64,000 bases of DNA, taken from Phytohabitans aurantiacus (GTDB lineage: Bacteria; Actinomycetota; Actinomycetes; Mycobacteriales; Micromonosporaceae). Location: the NCBI RefSeq assembly GCF_027923225.1, contig NZ_BSDI01000004.1, positions 63,528 to 127,527 on the forward strand, given 5' to 3'. Shown here in pieces: positions 25,513 to 35,000 of this stretch. The notes under the pieces were generated by a model. That model was given only the letters and a program-made list of their open reading frames with translations, searched no databases and was not told the DNA's origin. Every line of letters starts with the position of its first letter. Positions within the stretch are counted from its first letter, which is position 1. A program made the position numbers and the translations under genes.

Positions 25513-26055
25513 ATGCGCGACGACGATGCGGAACAGCAGCGGTTCACGGAGTACTTCGCGGCCCGCCGCGATGCGGTGCGGAGGACGGCGTACTTCATGT
25601 GCGGCGACTGGCACTGGGCGGACGACCTGACCCAGACGGCGTTCATCCGGTTGGCCGACGGTTGGCACCGGATCCGCGACGCGCGGGCGGTGGACGCGTA
25701 CCTGCGCACCTGCCTGGTCCGGGCGTTCCTCTCCGAGACCCGCCGGGTGTGGCGGCGCCGGGAGCGCTCGGTCGCCGAGCCGCCCGACGTAGCCAGTGAC
25801 GACGACTCGGAGACCGTGGCGCGCCGGCTGCTGTTCGCCCAGGCGCTGCGAGAGGTGCCGCCGCGGCAGCGGGTCACCCTGGTCTGCCGCTTCTACCAGG
25901 GCCTGGACGTCACAGAGACGGCGGCGGCACTGGGCTGTTCCGAAGGCACGGTCAAGAGCCAGACGGCGCGCGGGTTGGCAGCGCTGCGCCGGGCACTTGG
26001 CGACGCCGTTGTCCCACCGGCTGAGCTGGTGTCCGTGCGAGGGGGGTCGATATGA
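25513..26055 (+). CDS. SigE-family ECF-like RNA polymerase sigma factor
   Basis: 180 residues from MRDDDAEQQRF; the start is set by AAGGGAGCT before the ATG. Region 2 (about 12-75, with FMCGDWHWADDLTQTAFIRL) and region 4 (LREVPPRQRVTLVCRFYQGLDVTETAAALGCS) form the two helical DNA/core-binding parts, with no region 3. Its stop overlaps the next gene by ATGA, so it leads an operon with its presumed partner. Divergent from thrB across ~129 bp, which must carry its promoter. Confidence 0.9.
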   Translation: MRDDDAEQQRFTEYFAARRDAVRRTAYFMCGDWHWADDLTQTAFIRLADGWHRIRDARAVDAYLRTCLVRAFLSETRRVWRRRERSVAEPPDVASDDDSETVARRLLFAQALREVPPRQRVTLVCRFYQGLDVTETAAALGCSEGTVKSQTARGLAALRRALGDAVVPPAELVSVRGGSI

Positions 26056-27257
26056 CGGGGTTGCGGGAGATGTTCGAGGACCTGGCGGTGTCACCACCAC
26101 CGCCGAGCCAGGTCACCGGCGAGGAGATGTACGCCGCGGGACGGCGGCGCCGCAAACGGCGTACCCGGATCGTCAGAGCGGTCGCGGCGCTGGCCGTGAC
26201 CGCGGTGGCCGCTGCCACCGCGAGCGTCGTGACCATGGTGTCGCCGCCGCCGGAACCGGCCAGCAGCGGTGACCCGCTGCCCGCCGGCAACATCAACTGG
26301 ATCGGCGCCGCGGATTCGCGGCACCTCTACGCCGCCGTCCAGGCGTGCCCGGACCAGTCGTGCGTCAAGACGCTGGTACAGCTCTACGCGTCGGACAACG
26401 GCGGGCAGGGCTGGACGCCACGGGGCGACGCGATGGTTTTGGTCGACGCCGTCGTCGCGGGCCCCTCGACACTCGTGGCGACCGTCGCGGGGAAGTCCAC
26501 GCCCAGCGTGAGCACGAACGGCGGCCACACCTGGACATCCGCGCAGCGACGCTCCCAGGCAGCGGCGGTCCCGCCTGGCGGCACCCTCTTCTGCTGGGCG
26601 TCCACAGACGCAGAGTTGTGCAGCCCGTATGTGGTCGACCCCGCAGCCGGGTGGTTCGCGCCGCTGGCGCGGCCGCCCGCGCTGAGGCCCGGCGCCCAAT
26701 GGATGCGCGCCGGTGATCGGCTCTGGGGAGCGGGCGCAGACCTGAACGGGATATCGGCGGTCGCGGTCAGCACCGACGCGGGCCACACCTGGTCGACCCG
26801 CACTCTGCAATGTCCGCGCGCGATCTGCTACGGCGCGACGGTAGCGACGACAGCGGACGGGAACACCGCGTACGCCGTCGTCACCTCCCCGAACGCCCGG
26901 TTCGTCTATCGGGGCGGCGTGACCGGTGCCTGGACCCTGACGGGCATCGAGAAGATCACGGCCCATGAGGCGGCGCTCGGCGGCGACCGCTCGTTCGTGA
27001 CCGCCGACGGCACCCACGTGGTGTACGGCACCAAGCCGGTCGGAGACCTCGACGGGCGCACCTTCTCGGCCAACAGCGGCACGGACACCCCGTACCAACC
27101 GGTCGTCATGGACGGCCTGCCCGCGCTGGTCCGCGCGATCGGGCGGGCGCCCGACGGGTGGTTCTTCACGTCGACCTACGGCCCGGAACGCGCGGTGTAC
27201 GGCTCCACCGATGGCCGCCACTGGTCGGTCATCGCGTCCACCCTCACCAAAGAGTAG
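26052..27257 (+). CDS. Membrane-anchored BNR-repeat-like protein, possible anti-sigma factor
   Basis: 401 residues: a cytoplasmic head (1-~40, MTGLREMFEDLAVSPPPPSQ...RRRRKRR), one membrane helix (about 41-63) and a large exported part. The exported part has Asp/Gly-Thr-Trp boxes (NGGQGWTP, NGGHTWTS, DAGHTWST, STDGRHWSV) of BNR/sialidase-like propeller repeats, plus paired cysteines. The cytoplasmic head and the ATGA overlap with the sigma gene suggest a sensor-type anti-sigma role; no zinc anti-sigma motif is visible, so this is inference. Confidence 0.65.
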   Translation: MTGLREMFEDLAVSPPPPSQVTGEEMYAAGRRRRKRRTRIVRAVAALAVTAVAAATASVVTMVSPPPEPASSGDPLPAGNINWIGAADSRHLYAAVQACPDQSCVKTLVQLYASDNGGQGWTPRGDAMVLVDAVVAGPSTLVATVAGKSTPSVSTNGGHTWTSAQRRSQAAAVPPGGTLFCWASTDAELCSPYVVDPAAGWFAPLARPPALRPGAQWMRAGDRLWGAGADLNGISAVAVSTDAGHTWSTRTLQCPRAICYGATVATTADGNTAYAVVTSPNARFVYRGGVTGAWTLTGIEKITAHEAALGGDRSFVTADGTHVVYGTKPVGDLDGRTFSANSGTDTPYQPVVMDGLPALVRAIGRAPDGWFFTSTYGPERAVYGSTDGRHWSVIASTLTKE

Positions 27258-27264
27258 GAAAAGG

Positions 27265-27843
27265 ATGAAGAAGGTACTCATCGGCCTGGGACTCGTGCTC
27301 ACCCTGGCGGGCTGCGGCGGGGAAAAGGCGCCCGAAGTCGCCTCCGCGGCGGACCCGAGCGGTGCCCCGGCGGCGACCGCCACCAGCAGCGCGGTCGCCA
27401 AGTACGTCGAGGCGAGGCGGCAGTGGGCCAAGTGCCTGCGCGATCAGGGCTTCGACATCCCGGACCCGGACGCCCGGGGACAGATCGACTTCGCTTCGAC
27501 CGCCGAGGAGAATCGCAAGCTCAAGGCCGACCCGAAGTGGATGGCCGCGCAGGAGGCGTGCGAGAAGTTCTCGGTGGACGTCCCCGCGGAGCTGGAGCCC
27601 AGGATGCAGCCGCTCACCGCGGAGCAGATCGCCAACGCGCGCAAGTACTCGGAGTGCCGGCGTGCCAATGGCTCCCCGGACTTCCCGGACCCCGGTCCGG
27701 ACGGGCGGCTCCCCGAGGGCTGGGGCGGCGAGCTGACCCCGGACGAGCAGGTCGCGGACAACCGCTCGGCGCAGATCTGCGAGCCCGTCCACCGAGGGGA
27801 CCCGCCGGCGTCGCCCGATCCCAACAAAACGGCCGGCGGATGA
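27265..27843 (+). CDS. Cysteine-containing lipoprotein with duplicated CxR..G..DxPDP motif
   Basis: 192 residues from MKKVLIGLGLVLTLAGCGGEK: a lipobox (LAGC) with lipidation at Cys17. The body holds two related units, WAKCLRDQGFDIPDP and YSECRRANGSPDFPDP, each followed by another cysteine (EACEKF, AQICEP), so two disulfide-linked repeats are likely. I do not know its function; similar lipoproteins occur beside MacB-like ABC exporters in actinomycetes. It is 7 bp after the BNR-like gene and overlaps the next gene (ATGA). Confidence 0.75.
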   Translation: MKKVLIGLGLVLTLAGCGGEKAPEVASAADPSGAPAATATSSAVAKYVEARRQWAKCLRDQGFDIPDPDARGQIDFASTAEENRKLKADPKWMAAQEACEKFSVDVPAELEPRMQPLTAEQIANARKYSECRRANGSPDFPDPGPDGRLPEGWGGELTPDEQVADNRSAQICEPVHRGDPPASPDPNKTAGG

Positions 27844-28907
27844 GCCGCGTCCGTGTCGCGGTCGTATCCGGTGTCGCGCTGGCCGCCGTCGCGGTGGCCG
27901 GCGCGGCCACCCTCGGGCTGGGCGGGCGCGGCGAAGAGGCGGCGAAGCCCGACCGCACCGGTCCCGGCGCTACCGTCCCGGTGACCCGGCAGACGCTCGT
28001 CGAGTCGGTGACGGCGCCCGGGGAACTCGGGTACGGCGCGACCACGCCGCTCGCCTCGACCGCGACGGGAACGGTGACCTGGTTGCCGGAACCGGGCGCG
28101 ACGGTACGCCGCGGCGAGCCGCTGCTACGAGCCGACGAGACACCGGTCGTGCTGATGTACGGGGCGCTGCCGATGTACCGGGCGCTCGCCGAGAACGCCA
28201 AGGGTGGCGACGTCGAGCAGTTCGAGAAGAACCTGGCGGCGCTCGGTTACAGCGGGTTCACCGTGGACGAGGAGTTCTCGAAGCTCACCACGACGGCGGT
28301 GAAGCGCTGGCAGAAGGACATGGAGCTGCCGGAGACCGGCACCGTCGAGAAGGACCGCGTGGTGTTCGCACCGGGCGCGGTGCGCATCGCCGAGCGGCTG
28401 GTCCGCATCGGCGCCAGCGCCACGGGCGACGTGATCTCGTACACCGGCAGCACGCGTGGCGTCACCGTGTCGTCCGATGCCTCCAAGGCCGGCTGGGCAC
28501 GCAAGGGCGTCAAGGTGACCGTCACGCTGCCCGACGGCAAGGCGGTGCAGGGCTCGGTCAGCGGTGTCGCCGAGCCGGCCCGGGGCGGGGAGGGTGCCGA
28601 GGGGGCGGCGGGCGCCGATACGGCGTCCACAGTGGATATCTCCGTCGCCATCGCGGACCAGAAAGCGCTCGGCAAGCTGGAGCGCGGCGGCGTGACCGTG
28701 CGGTACGTGGCCAAGGAGCGCAAGGACGTGCTGACCGTACCGGTCAACGCGTTGCTGGCGCTGGCCGAGGGCGGATACGGGCTCGAAGTCGTGTCGGACA
28801 CCGGCACGCGCGTCGTCGCCGTGGAGGTCGGGCTCTTCGCCGACGGCCGCGTCGAGGTCAGTGGCGAGGGCTTGGACGACGGCGTCCTGGTAGGAGTGCC
28901 TGAGTGA
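27840..28907 (+). CDS. Membrane-fusion protein with peptidoglycan-binding domain
   Basis: 355 residues, periplasmic-adaptor type, with an N-terminal membrane helix (VAVVSGVALAAVAVAGAATLGL). A biotinyl/lipoyl-like region (VTAPGELGYGATTPLASTATGTVTWLPEPGATVRRGEPLLRADE) is followed by a peptidoglycan-binding-1 helix bundle (VEQFEKNLAALGYSGFTVDEEFSKLTTTAVKRWQ) and beta-barrel domains. In monoderm bacteria such proteins link an ABC exporter to the wall rather than to an outer membrane. ATGA and GTGA overlaps tie it to both neighbours. Confidence 0.85.
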   Translation: MSRVRVAVVSGVALAAVAVAGAATLGLGGRGEEAAKPDRTGPGATVPVTRQTLVESVTAPGELGYGATTPLASTATGTVTWLPEPGATVRRGEPLLRADETPVVLMYGALPMYRALAENAKGGDVEQFEKNLAALGYSGFTVDEEFSKLTTTAVKRWQKDMELPETGTVEKDRVVFAPGAVRIAERLVRIGASATGDVISYTGSTRGVTVSSDASKAGWARKGVKVTVTLPDGKAVQGSVSGVAEPARGGEGAEGAAGADTASTVDISVAIADQKALGKLERGGVTVRYVAKERKDVLTVPVNALLALAEGGYGLEVVSDTGTRVVAVEVGLFADGRVEVSGEGLDDGVLVGVPE

Positions 28908-29563
28908 ATGTGGTGGAGCTGGCTCGGGTCAGCAAGACGTACCCGGGCGGCGTCACCGCGCTGCGCGAGGTCGACCTGCGGATCGGGTACGGCGAACTCG
29001 TGGCGGTCGTCGGGCCGTCCGGCTCGGGAAAGTCGACGATGCTGCACCTCGTCGGCACCTTGGACAAGCCGTCGACCGGCACGGTGCGCATCGACGGGCA
29101 CGACGTGTCGGCCCTCTCCGACCGACAGGTGTCCACATTGCGCGCTCGCCGCATCGGCTTCGTGTTCCAGCAGTTCCACCTCGCTTCCGGCGTACCCGTG
29201 CTCGACAACGTCGCCGACGGCCTGCTGTACGCGGGCGTGCCCAGGAAGGAACGGCGGCAACGAGCGGAGAGCGCGCTGACCCGGGTTGGCCTCGCCCACC
29301 GGCTGCGTCACCGCCCGCACGAGCTCTCCGGCGGCGAGCGCCAGCGGGTGGCGATCGCGCGGGCGGTGGTGGGCGAGCCGGCGCTCCTGCTCGCCGACGA
29401 GCCCACCGGCAACCTGGACTCCGCGTCCGGCGCCGCCGTGCTGGAGCTTCTGCGAGGGTTGCACGCCAGCGGCACCACGATCGTGGTCATCACGCACGAC
29501 GGCCAGATCGCCGCCTCCCTGCCCCGGCAGATCCGCATGCGCGACGGGCAGGTGGTGGCGTGA
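28904..29563 (+). CDS. ABC exporter ATP-binding protein (MacB/LolD type)
   Basis: 219 residues. Walker A GPSGSGKST (~37-45), Q-loop VFQQFHL, signature LSGGERQRVAIARA, Walker B LLADEPT and the H-loop VITHDGQ are all intact. The start is GTG overlapping the preceding stop (GTGA). Partner of the permease that follows; the set probably exports a lipoprotein, peptide or antibiotic-like compound. Confidence 0.95.
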   Translation: MNVVELARVSKTYPGGVTALREVDLRIGYGELVAVVGPSGSGKSTMLHLVGTLDKPSTGTVRIDGHDVSALSDRQVSTLRARRIGFVFQQFHLASGVPVLDNVADGLLYAGVPRKERRQRAESALTRVGLAHRLRHRPHELSGGERQRVAIARAVVGEPALLLADEPTGNLDSASGAAVLELLRGLHASGTTIVVITHDGQIAASLPRQIRMRDGQVVA

Positions 29564-30741
29564 AACCCGCACGCCTTCGGCCCACCGACATCGTCCTATT
29601 AGGAGCGGCTGGGCTGCGGTCCCGCCCGTTGCGGGTGTTTCTCTCCGCGCTCGGCATCGCCATCGGCATCGCCGCGATGCTGGCGGTGGTCGGCATCTCC
29701 ACGTCGAGCCGCGCCGAACTGGACCGCACTCTCGCTCAGCTCGGCACGAACCTGTTGACCGTCGCGCCGGGCGAGACGCTGACGGGAGGCGACGTCGCCC
29801 TGCCCGAAGAGTCGATCTCCATGATCGGACGGATCGCGCCGGTCGAGAGGGTCAGCGCCACCGCCACCCTGAAGGCGTCGGTGTACCGGAACGACCACGT
29901 CCCGCGCGGGCAGACCAGCAGCCTCGAGGTGATGGCCGCCCACGCCGACCTGCCTTCGACCGTCGGCGCCACGATCCATAGTGGATCCTGGCTCACCCCG
30001 GCCACCGCCACGTATCCGGGTGTCGTGCTCGGCGACACCGCGGCCCGCCGGCTCGACCTGCCGGGCGTCGGCGTGCGGGTGTGGCTGGGCGGCCAGTGGT
30101 ACACGGTCGTGGGCGTGCTCGACCCGGTGCCGCTCGCGCCGGAGCTCGACTCGGCGGCGCTGGTCGGCTGGGCCTCCGCGCAGTCCTATCTGGACTTCGA
30201 CGGCCACCCGACGAGGGTGTACCTGCGCGCGACCGAGAGCCAGGTTGCCGCCGTTCGCGACGTGCTGCCACGCACGGCCAACCCGGCGGAGCCCAGCGGC
30301 GTACGGGTCTCCCGCCCGTCCGACGCGCTCGCCGCCAAACAGGCCACCGACAGCGCGCTGAACGGGCTGCTGCTCGGCCTCGGCGCGGTGGCTCTCGTGG
30401 TCGGCGGCGTCGGGGTCGCGAACACGATGGTCATCTCGGTGCTCGAACGCCGGGGCGAGATCGGACTGCGGCGGTCGCTGGGCGCCACCCGGCGGCAGAT
30501 CCGGGGACAGTTCCTCGCCGAGTCGCTACTGCTGTCGGCGCTGGGCGGTGCCGGCGGCACGGTACTGGGCAGCACGGTCACCGGCGTCTACGCGTACACG
30601 CAGGAGTGGCCGACGGTGGTGCCCCCGATCGCGATGGCGGGTGGCCTCGGCGTGACGCTGCTGATCGGCGCGGTGGCCGGCCTCTACCCCGCGATCCGCG
30701 CCAGCCGCCTGTCCCCCACCGAAGCCCTCGCAACGCCCTGA
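29560..30741 (+). CDS. FtsX/MacB-like ABC exporter permease
   Basis: 393 residues with the four-helix FtsX/MacB layout: helix at about 22-46 (FLSALGIAIGIAAMLAVVGI), a large outside domain to ~265, and three helices (LGLGAVALVVGGVGVANTMVI; LLSALGGAGGTVLGSTVTGVY; IAMAGGLGVTLLIGAVAGLY). The NTMVISVLERRGEIGLRRSLGATRRQIR loop is a family signature. It ends the sigma-led operon; its TGA stop lies inside CCCTGATCACG, the half-site discussed under the palindromic element. Confidence 0.95.
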   Translation: MKPARLRPTDIVLLGAAGLRSRPLRVFLSALGIAIGIAAMLAVVGISTSSRAELDRTLAQLGTNLLTVAPGETLTGGDVALPEESISMIGRIAPVERVSATATLKASVYRNDHVPRGQTSSLEVMAAHADLPSTVGATIHSGSWLTPATATYPGVVLGDTAARRLDLPGVGVRVWLGGQWYTVVGVLDPVPLAPELDSAALVGWASAQSYLDFDGHPTRVYLRATESQVAAVRDVLPRTANPAEPSGVRVSRPSDALAAKQATDSALNGLLLGLGAVALVVGGVGVANTMVISVLERRGEIGLRRSLGATRRQIRGQFLAESLLLSALGGAGGTVLGSTVTGVYAYTQEWPTVVPPIAMAGGLGVTLLIGAVAGLYPAIRASRLSPTEALATP

Positions 30742-32001
30742 TCACGCTCGGTCGGGGTCGGGGTCCGGCTGGGTGGCAGTGGTGGCGGTGCGTTCGGCCA
30801 GGTGCAGGCCGCGCGTCGCCACCCGCCAGCCGATCGCGTACGCCAGCGTCAGCAGGGCACACCCGGCGATGACCAGCCGCTCGTCGATGTGGTCGACAAG
30901 AGCCGCCGCGATGAGCTGGCTGGCCGAGATCGCCAGCATCGCGACCATCATGTCGGCGGCGAACACCCTGCCGCGCAGCTCGTCGGGCACCTCCGACTGG
31001 AGCGCGAAGTTGGAGAGCACCCAGTTGGTGCCGCCCGCGAAGTGCGCCACGAAAACCAGTACGAGCACGAGCGGGAACCAGGCGGCCACCGAGACACCGA
31101 GATAGGCGACGCCGTACAGGGACATCGACAGCGCCAGGCCGGGCAGCAGCCACGAGCGGTGGCTCAGTACCCGGCGCATCGCGAGCGGCCCGATGAGCGC
31201 GCCCAAGCCGCGAACGGCGAACAGCAGCCCGGCCCCGACCGCGCCCACACCGAACCGGCCGGCGAGCAGCGGGAACGCGGTCAGCACGCCGTTGCCGAGT
31301 CCGACCGCCGACTTCACGGTGACGAGTGCCAGTACCCGCGGCTGGTGCCCGATGTAGGTCAGCGCCTCCCGGACGGCGACCCACGTGCGCGGCGGCGGCT
31401 CGTCAGCGTTTCGCGGCGCCTGGAGTGGGCGGCGGATCCGCCACGCCAGGCCCGCGGCCAGGAACAGGCTCACCGCGGCGATCGCGAAGCACGTGTACGG
31501 GCTGAACACCGCGCTCAGTACCCCGCCGAGCGAGGCGCCAACGATCGCCATCGTGCCCCACGCCGACCCGGCGACCGCGTTGGCGGCGGCCAACTCGTCG
31601 GCGTCGACCACGTTCGGCAGGGCGGCGAGCGCGGCCGGTGAGTAGAACGCCTTGGCGGCCGCCATCGCGCTGACGGCGAGCAGGGCGAGCCAGGCCGTGG
31701 CCGAACTGCGCACCGCCAGCAGCAGGAGCACGCCGACCAGCGCGGACAGGTTCGCCAACACCATGATCTTCTTGCGGTCGATCCGGTCGGCGACCGTGCC
31801 GGTGAACGGCAGCAGTACGGCCAGCATGCCGGTGTCGGTGGCGAGCACGAGGCCGCCCCAGATGCCGCTGCCGGTCAGATCGGGCAGCAGTACCAGGAGC
31901 GGCACCATGACGAACCAGTCCGCGCCGAAGACGACTAGTTCAGCGAAGAAGAGGTTGCGGAAGTCGCGGTTGGTGGTAACGACCGAAAGCGGAGACGCCA
32001 C
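30742..32001 (-). CDS. MFS transporter (EntS/MdfA-like, 12 helices)
   Basis: 419 residues, GTG start. The inner motif GTVADRIDRKKIMVLANL after the second helix is the MFS A-type signature. The C-terminal tail RTATTATQPDPDPDRA is soluble. It lies 4 bp after the RND gene, so the two are probably cotranscribed. It resembles enterobactin-type exporters in the arrangement of its first half; substrate unknown. Its end meets the FtsX-like permease gene end. Confidence 0.88.
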   Translation of the reverse strand: MASPLSVVTTNRDFRNLFFAELVVFGADWFVMVPLLVLLPDLTGSGIWGGLVLATDTGMLAVLLPFTGTVADRIDRKKIMVLANLSALVGVLLLLAVRSSATAWLALLAVSAMAAAKAFYSPAALAALPNVVDADELAAANAVAGSAWGTMAIVGASLGGVLSAVFSPYTCFAIAAVSLFLAAGLAWRIRRPLQAPRNADEPPPRTWVAVREALTYIGHQPRVLALVTVKSAVGLGNGVLTAFPLLAGRFGVGAVGAGLLFAVRGLGALIGPLAMRRVLSHRSWLLPGLALSMSLYGVAYLGVSVAAWFPLVLVLVFVAHFAGGTNWVLSNFALQSEVPDELRGRVFAADMMVAMLAISASQLIAAALVDHIDERLVIAGCALLTLAYAIGWRVATRGLHLAERTATTATQPDPDPDRA

Positions 32002-32005
32002 GTAC

Positions 32006-35000
32006 TCACACGTTACGCTTCTTCGGCTTTGGCAGCCGGAGCACCTCGAACTGGTCGGTGCCCTCGATCAGCGCGGCAGACGGTACCGGCGGCGGCGGAG
32101 CCACCAGCGCACCGTTGCCGTTCGGCGTACGCGGCGCCGGCACCGGGGGCGCCGCGTTCTTCTTGAGGAGTCTCTCCTTGGCCTGCTCGACCAGGCTGTA
32201 GAGCGTCGGCACGAGCACCAGCGTCAGCAGCGTCGACGTGATCAGGCCACCGATCACCACGATGGCCAGCGGCTGCGAGATGAACCCGCCCTCGCCGGTC
32301 AGCCCGAAGGCCATCGGCAGCAGCGCGAAGATCGTCGCGATCGCGGTCATCAGGATCGGCCGCAGCCGGCGGCGGGCGCCCTCGACCACCGAGTCGCGCA
32401 CGCTCATGCCCTGCGCCCGGTACTGGTTGATCAGGTCCATCAGCACGATCGCGTTGGTGACCACGATGCCCACCAGCATCAGCACGCCGATCAGGGCGGG
32501 CACGCCCATCGGGGTACCGGTCAGCATCAGCAGGCCGATCGCGCCGGTCGCGGCGAACGGCACCGACACCAGCAGGATCAGCGGCTGTACCAGGCTCCGG
32601 AACGCCGCCACCATGATCACGAAGACGATCGCGATCGCGGCGAGCACGGCGAGGCCCAGGTCGGCGAACGCCTCCTGCTGGTCGGCGCTCGCCCCGCCGA
32701 TCTGGTAGCTGGAGCCGGTCGGCAGATTGAGCCCGTCCAGCCGCTTGGCGAGGGCATCGGTGACCGAGCCCAGGTCGGAGCTGACCGCCGTGCCGTACAC
32801 GGTCGCCGCGCGCACGCCGTCGATCCTGGTCACCTCGACCGGGCCGGACACCTCGGTCACGTCGGCGATGTCGTCGAGCTTGGCGCCCGCGATCGGCATC
32901 GCGCGCAGCTCGTCGACGGTGGCCGGTGCGACACCGAAGCGCACCACCACGTCCTGCTGGGCGCCGGCCACCGTCACGCGGCCGACCGGGTCACCGCGGA
33001 ACGCCTGTGACACCAGCGCACCGACCGCCGCCTCGGTGAGACCACGCTGGGCGGCCGCCGTGCGGTCCACGACGACGTCGACGCGCGGCACGTCGTCGGC
33101 CAGGTTCGTGCTGATCTCCTCTACGCCGGAGGTCTGCGCCAGCGCCTGGCGTACCATCTCGGTCGCCGTCGCGAGGGTGCCCGCGTCCGCGGCTTGGACC
33201 ACGACCTCGATCCGGTCCGTGCTCTGGCCAGACGCCCCGACGGCGATCTCGCCGGCGTCGTCGATGCCGTCCAGCTCGGAGCGCAGCGCTTCCTTGGTCT
33301 CGGCAGCGTCGGCACCGTCCTTTACGGTCACCGAGAAGCTCGCCGTGGTCACCCCGCCGCCCTGCCAGGGCAGACCGCCGCCGCCGGCCGTGACCTGGTA
33401 CGACTCGATGTCGTCGCGCCCCGTGAGCACTGCCTCGACCTTGCGCGCCGCGGCGTCGGTGGCCGCGAGGCTGGTGCCGGCCGGCAGCTCCTGCGTGATC
33501 GTGAACGTGTCCTGGCCCGAGTCGTCCAGGAAGTTCCGCTGCACCTGCGAGTACAGCCCCATCGTGCCCAGCAGCACCGCCAGGCCGATCCCCACCGTCA
33601 CCCAGCGCCGGCGGAGCGCGAACCCGATCACGGGCAGGTACGCGAGCTGGAGATAGCTGGTCTTCTCGCGATCCTCGGCCGCCCGGCGGATCGCCTCCGC
33701 GCCGCCCTCGCCGGTCGCGGGGCGCAGGAACCAGTACGCCAGCACGGGGATCACGGTCAGCGACACCAGGAGCGAAGCGAGCAGCGCGACCGTCACGGTG
33801 ACCGCGAACGGCCGGAACAGCTGCCCGACGAACCCGCCCACCAGCGCGATCGGCGCGAACACCGCCACCGTGGTCAGCGTCGAGGCGGTCACCGCACCGG
33901 AGACCTCCCGGACACCGTCCAGGATCGCTTTGCGCTTGTCCTCCCCGTACCCCAGATGGCGTTTGATGTTTTCCAGCACGACGATCGAGTCGTCGACGAC
34001 CCGGCCCACCGCGATGGTGAGCGCGCCGAGCGTCAGCAGGTTGAGCGAGTAGTCGCCGACCCACAGGGCGATCAGCGCCACCAGCACCGACAGCGGGATC
34101 GATACGGCCGTGACAAGCGTGGATCGCACCGACAGCAGGAACACCAGGATCACCAGTACGGCCATGAGCAGGCCGAGCAGTCCTTCGGTGGTGAGACTGT
34201 CGATCGACTTCTCGACGAACGGCGCCTGGTCGAAGACCACCGTCAGCTCGGCGCCCGAGGCGGCCTTCAGATCATCCAGCCGGTCGCGGACCTCGCGCGA
34301 GATCTCCACGGCGTTGCCGCCCGGTGCCGCCGTGATCTCGATACCGAGGCTGTCCTTGCCGTTGGTGCGCGTGAACCCGGTCGGCTCGGCGAGCTGCTGC
34401 GTCACCGTCGCCAGGTCGCCCAGCCGGACGTTGACGCCGCGCGCTCCCGTGACCCACACCGTGCGCAGGTCGTCGACCGAACCGATGGGCGTGCCCACCT
34501 GTACCGTGCGGGTCTTGTCGTCCTGGGTCAGCCCGCCGGCCGGCATCGCGATGCCGTTGGCCTGGAGCGCGGCTCCGATCGCCCGCGCGTCGACGCCCGA
34601 CGCCGCCAGCTTCGCCGGGTCCGGCGTGATCAGCACGACCTCGTCGCGGCCACCGGTCACCTCGACCGTGCGCACCCCGTCGATGCCGGACAGCTCGGGG
34701 ATCACCGTCTGGTTGAGCGTGCCGGCCAAGGCGCGCTCGTCGGCTCCGCCACTCGCCGCCAGCACCACCGCCGGCAGGTCGTCGGTGCCGCCCGCGAACA
34801 CCTCCGGCTCCACGCCCGCCGGCAACCGCGCGCCGAGCCGGCCGAGCGCGCCCTGCAGCTTCGCGACCGCGTCGTCGACATCGGTGCCGAATTCGAAAGC
34901 CACCTGTACCGTCGCCGAACCCATTCGGGACGTAGAGGTGACCTTGTCGACGCCGGCTATGCCCTGGACGCCATTCTCGATCGGCTCGGCGACCCGTTCT

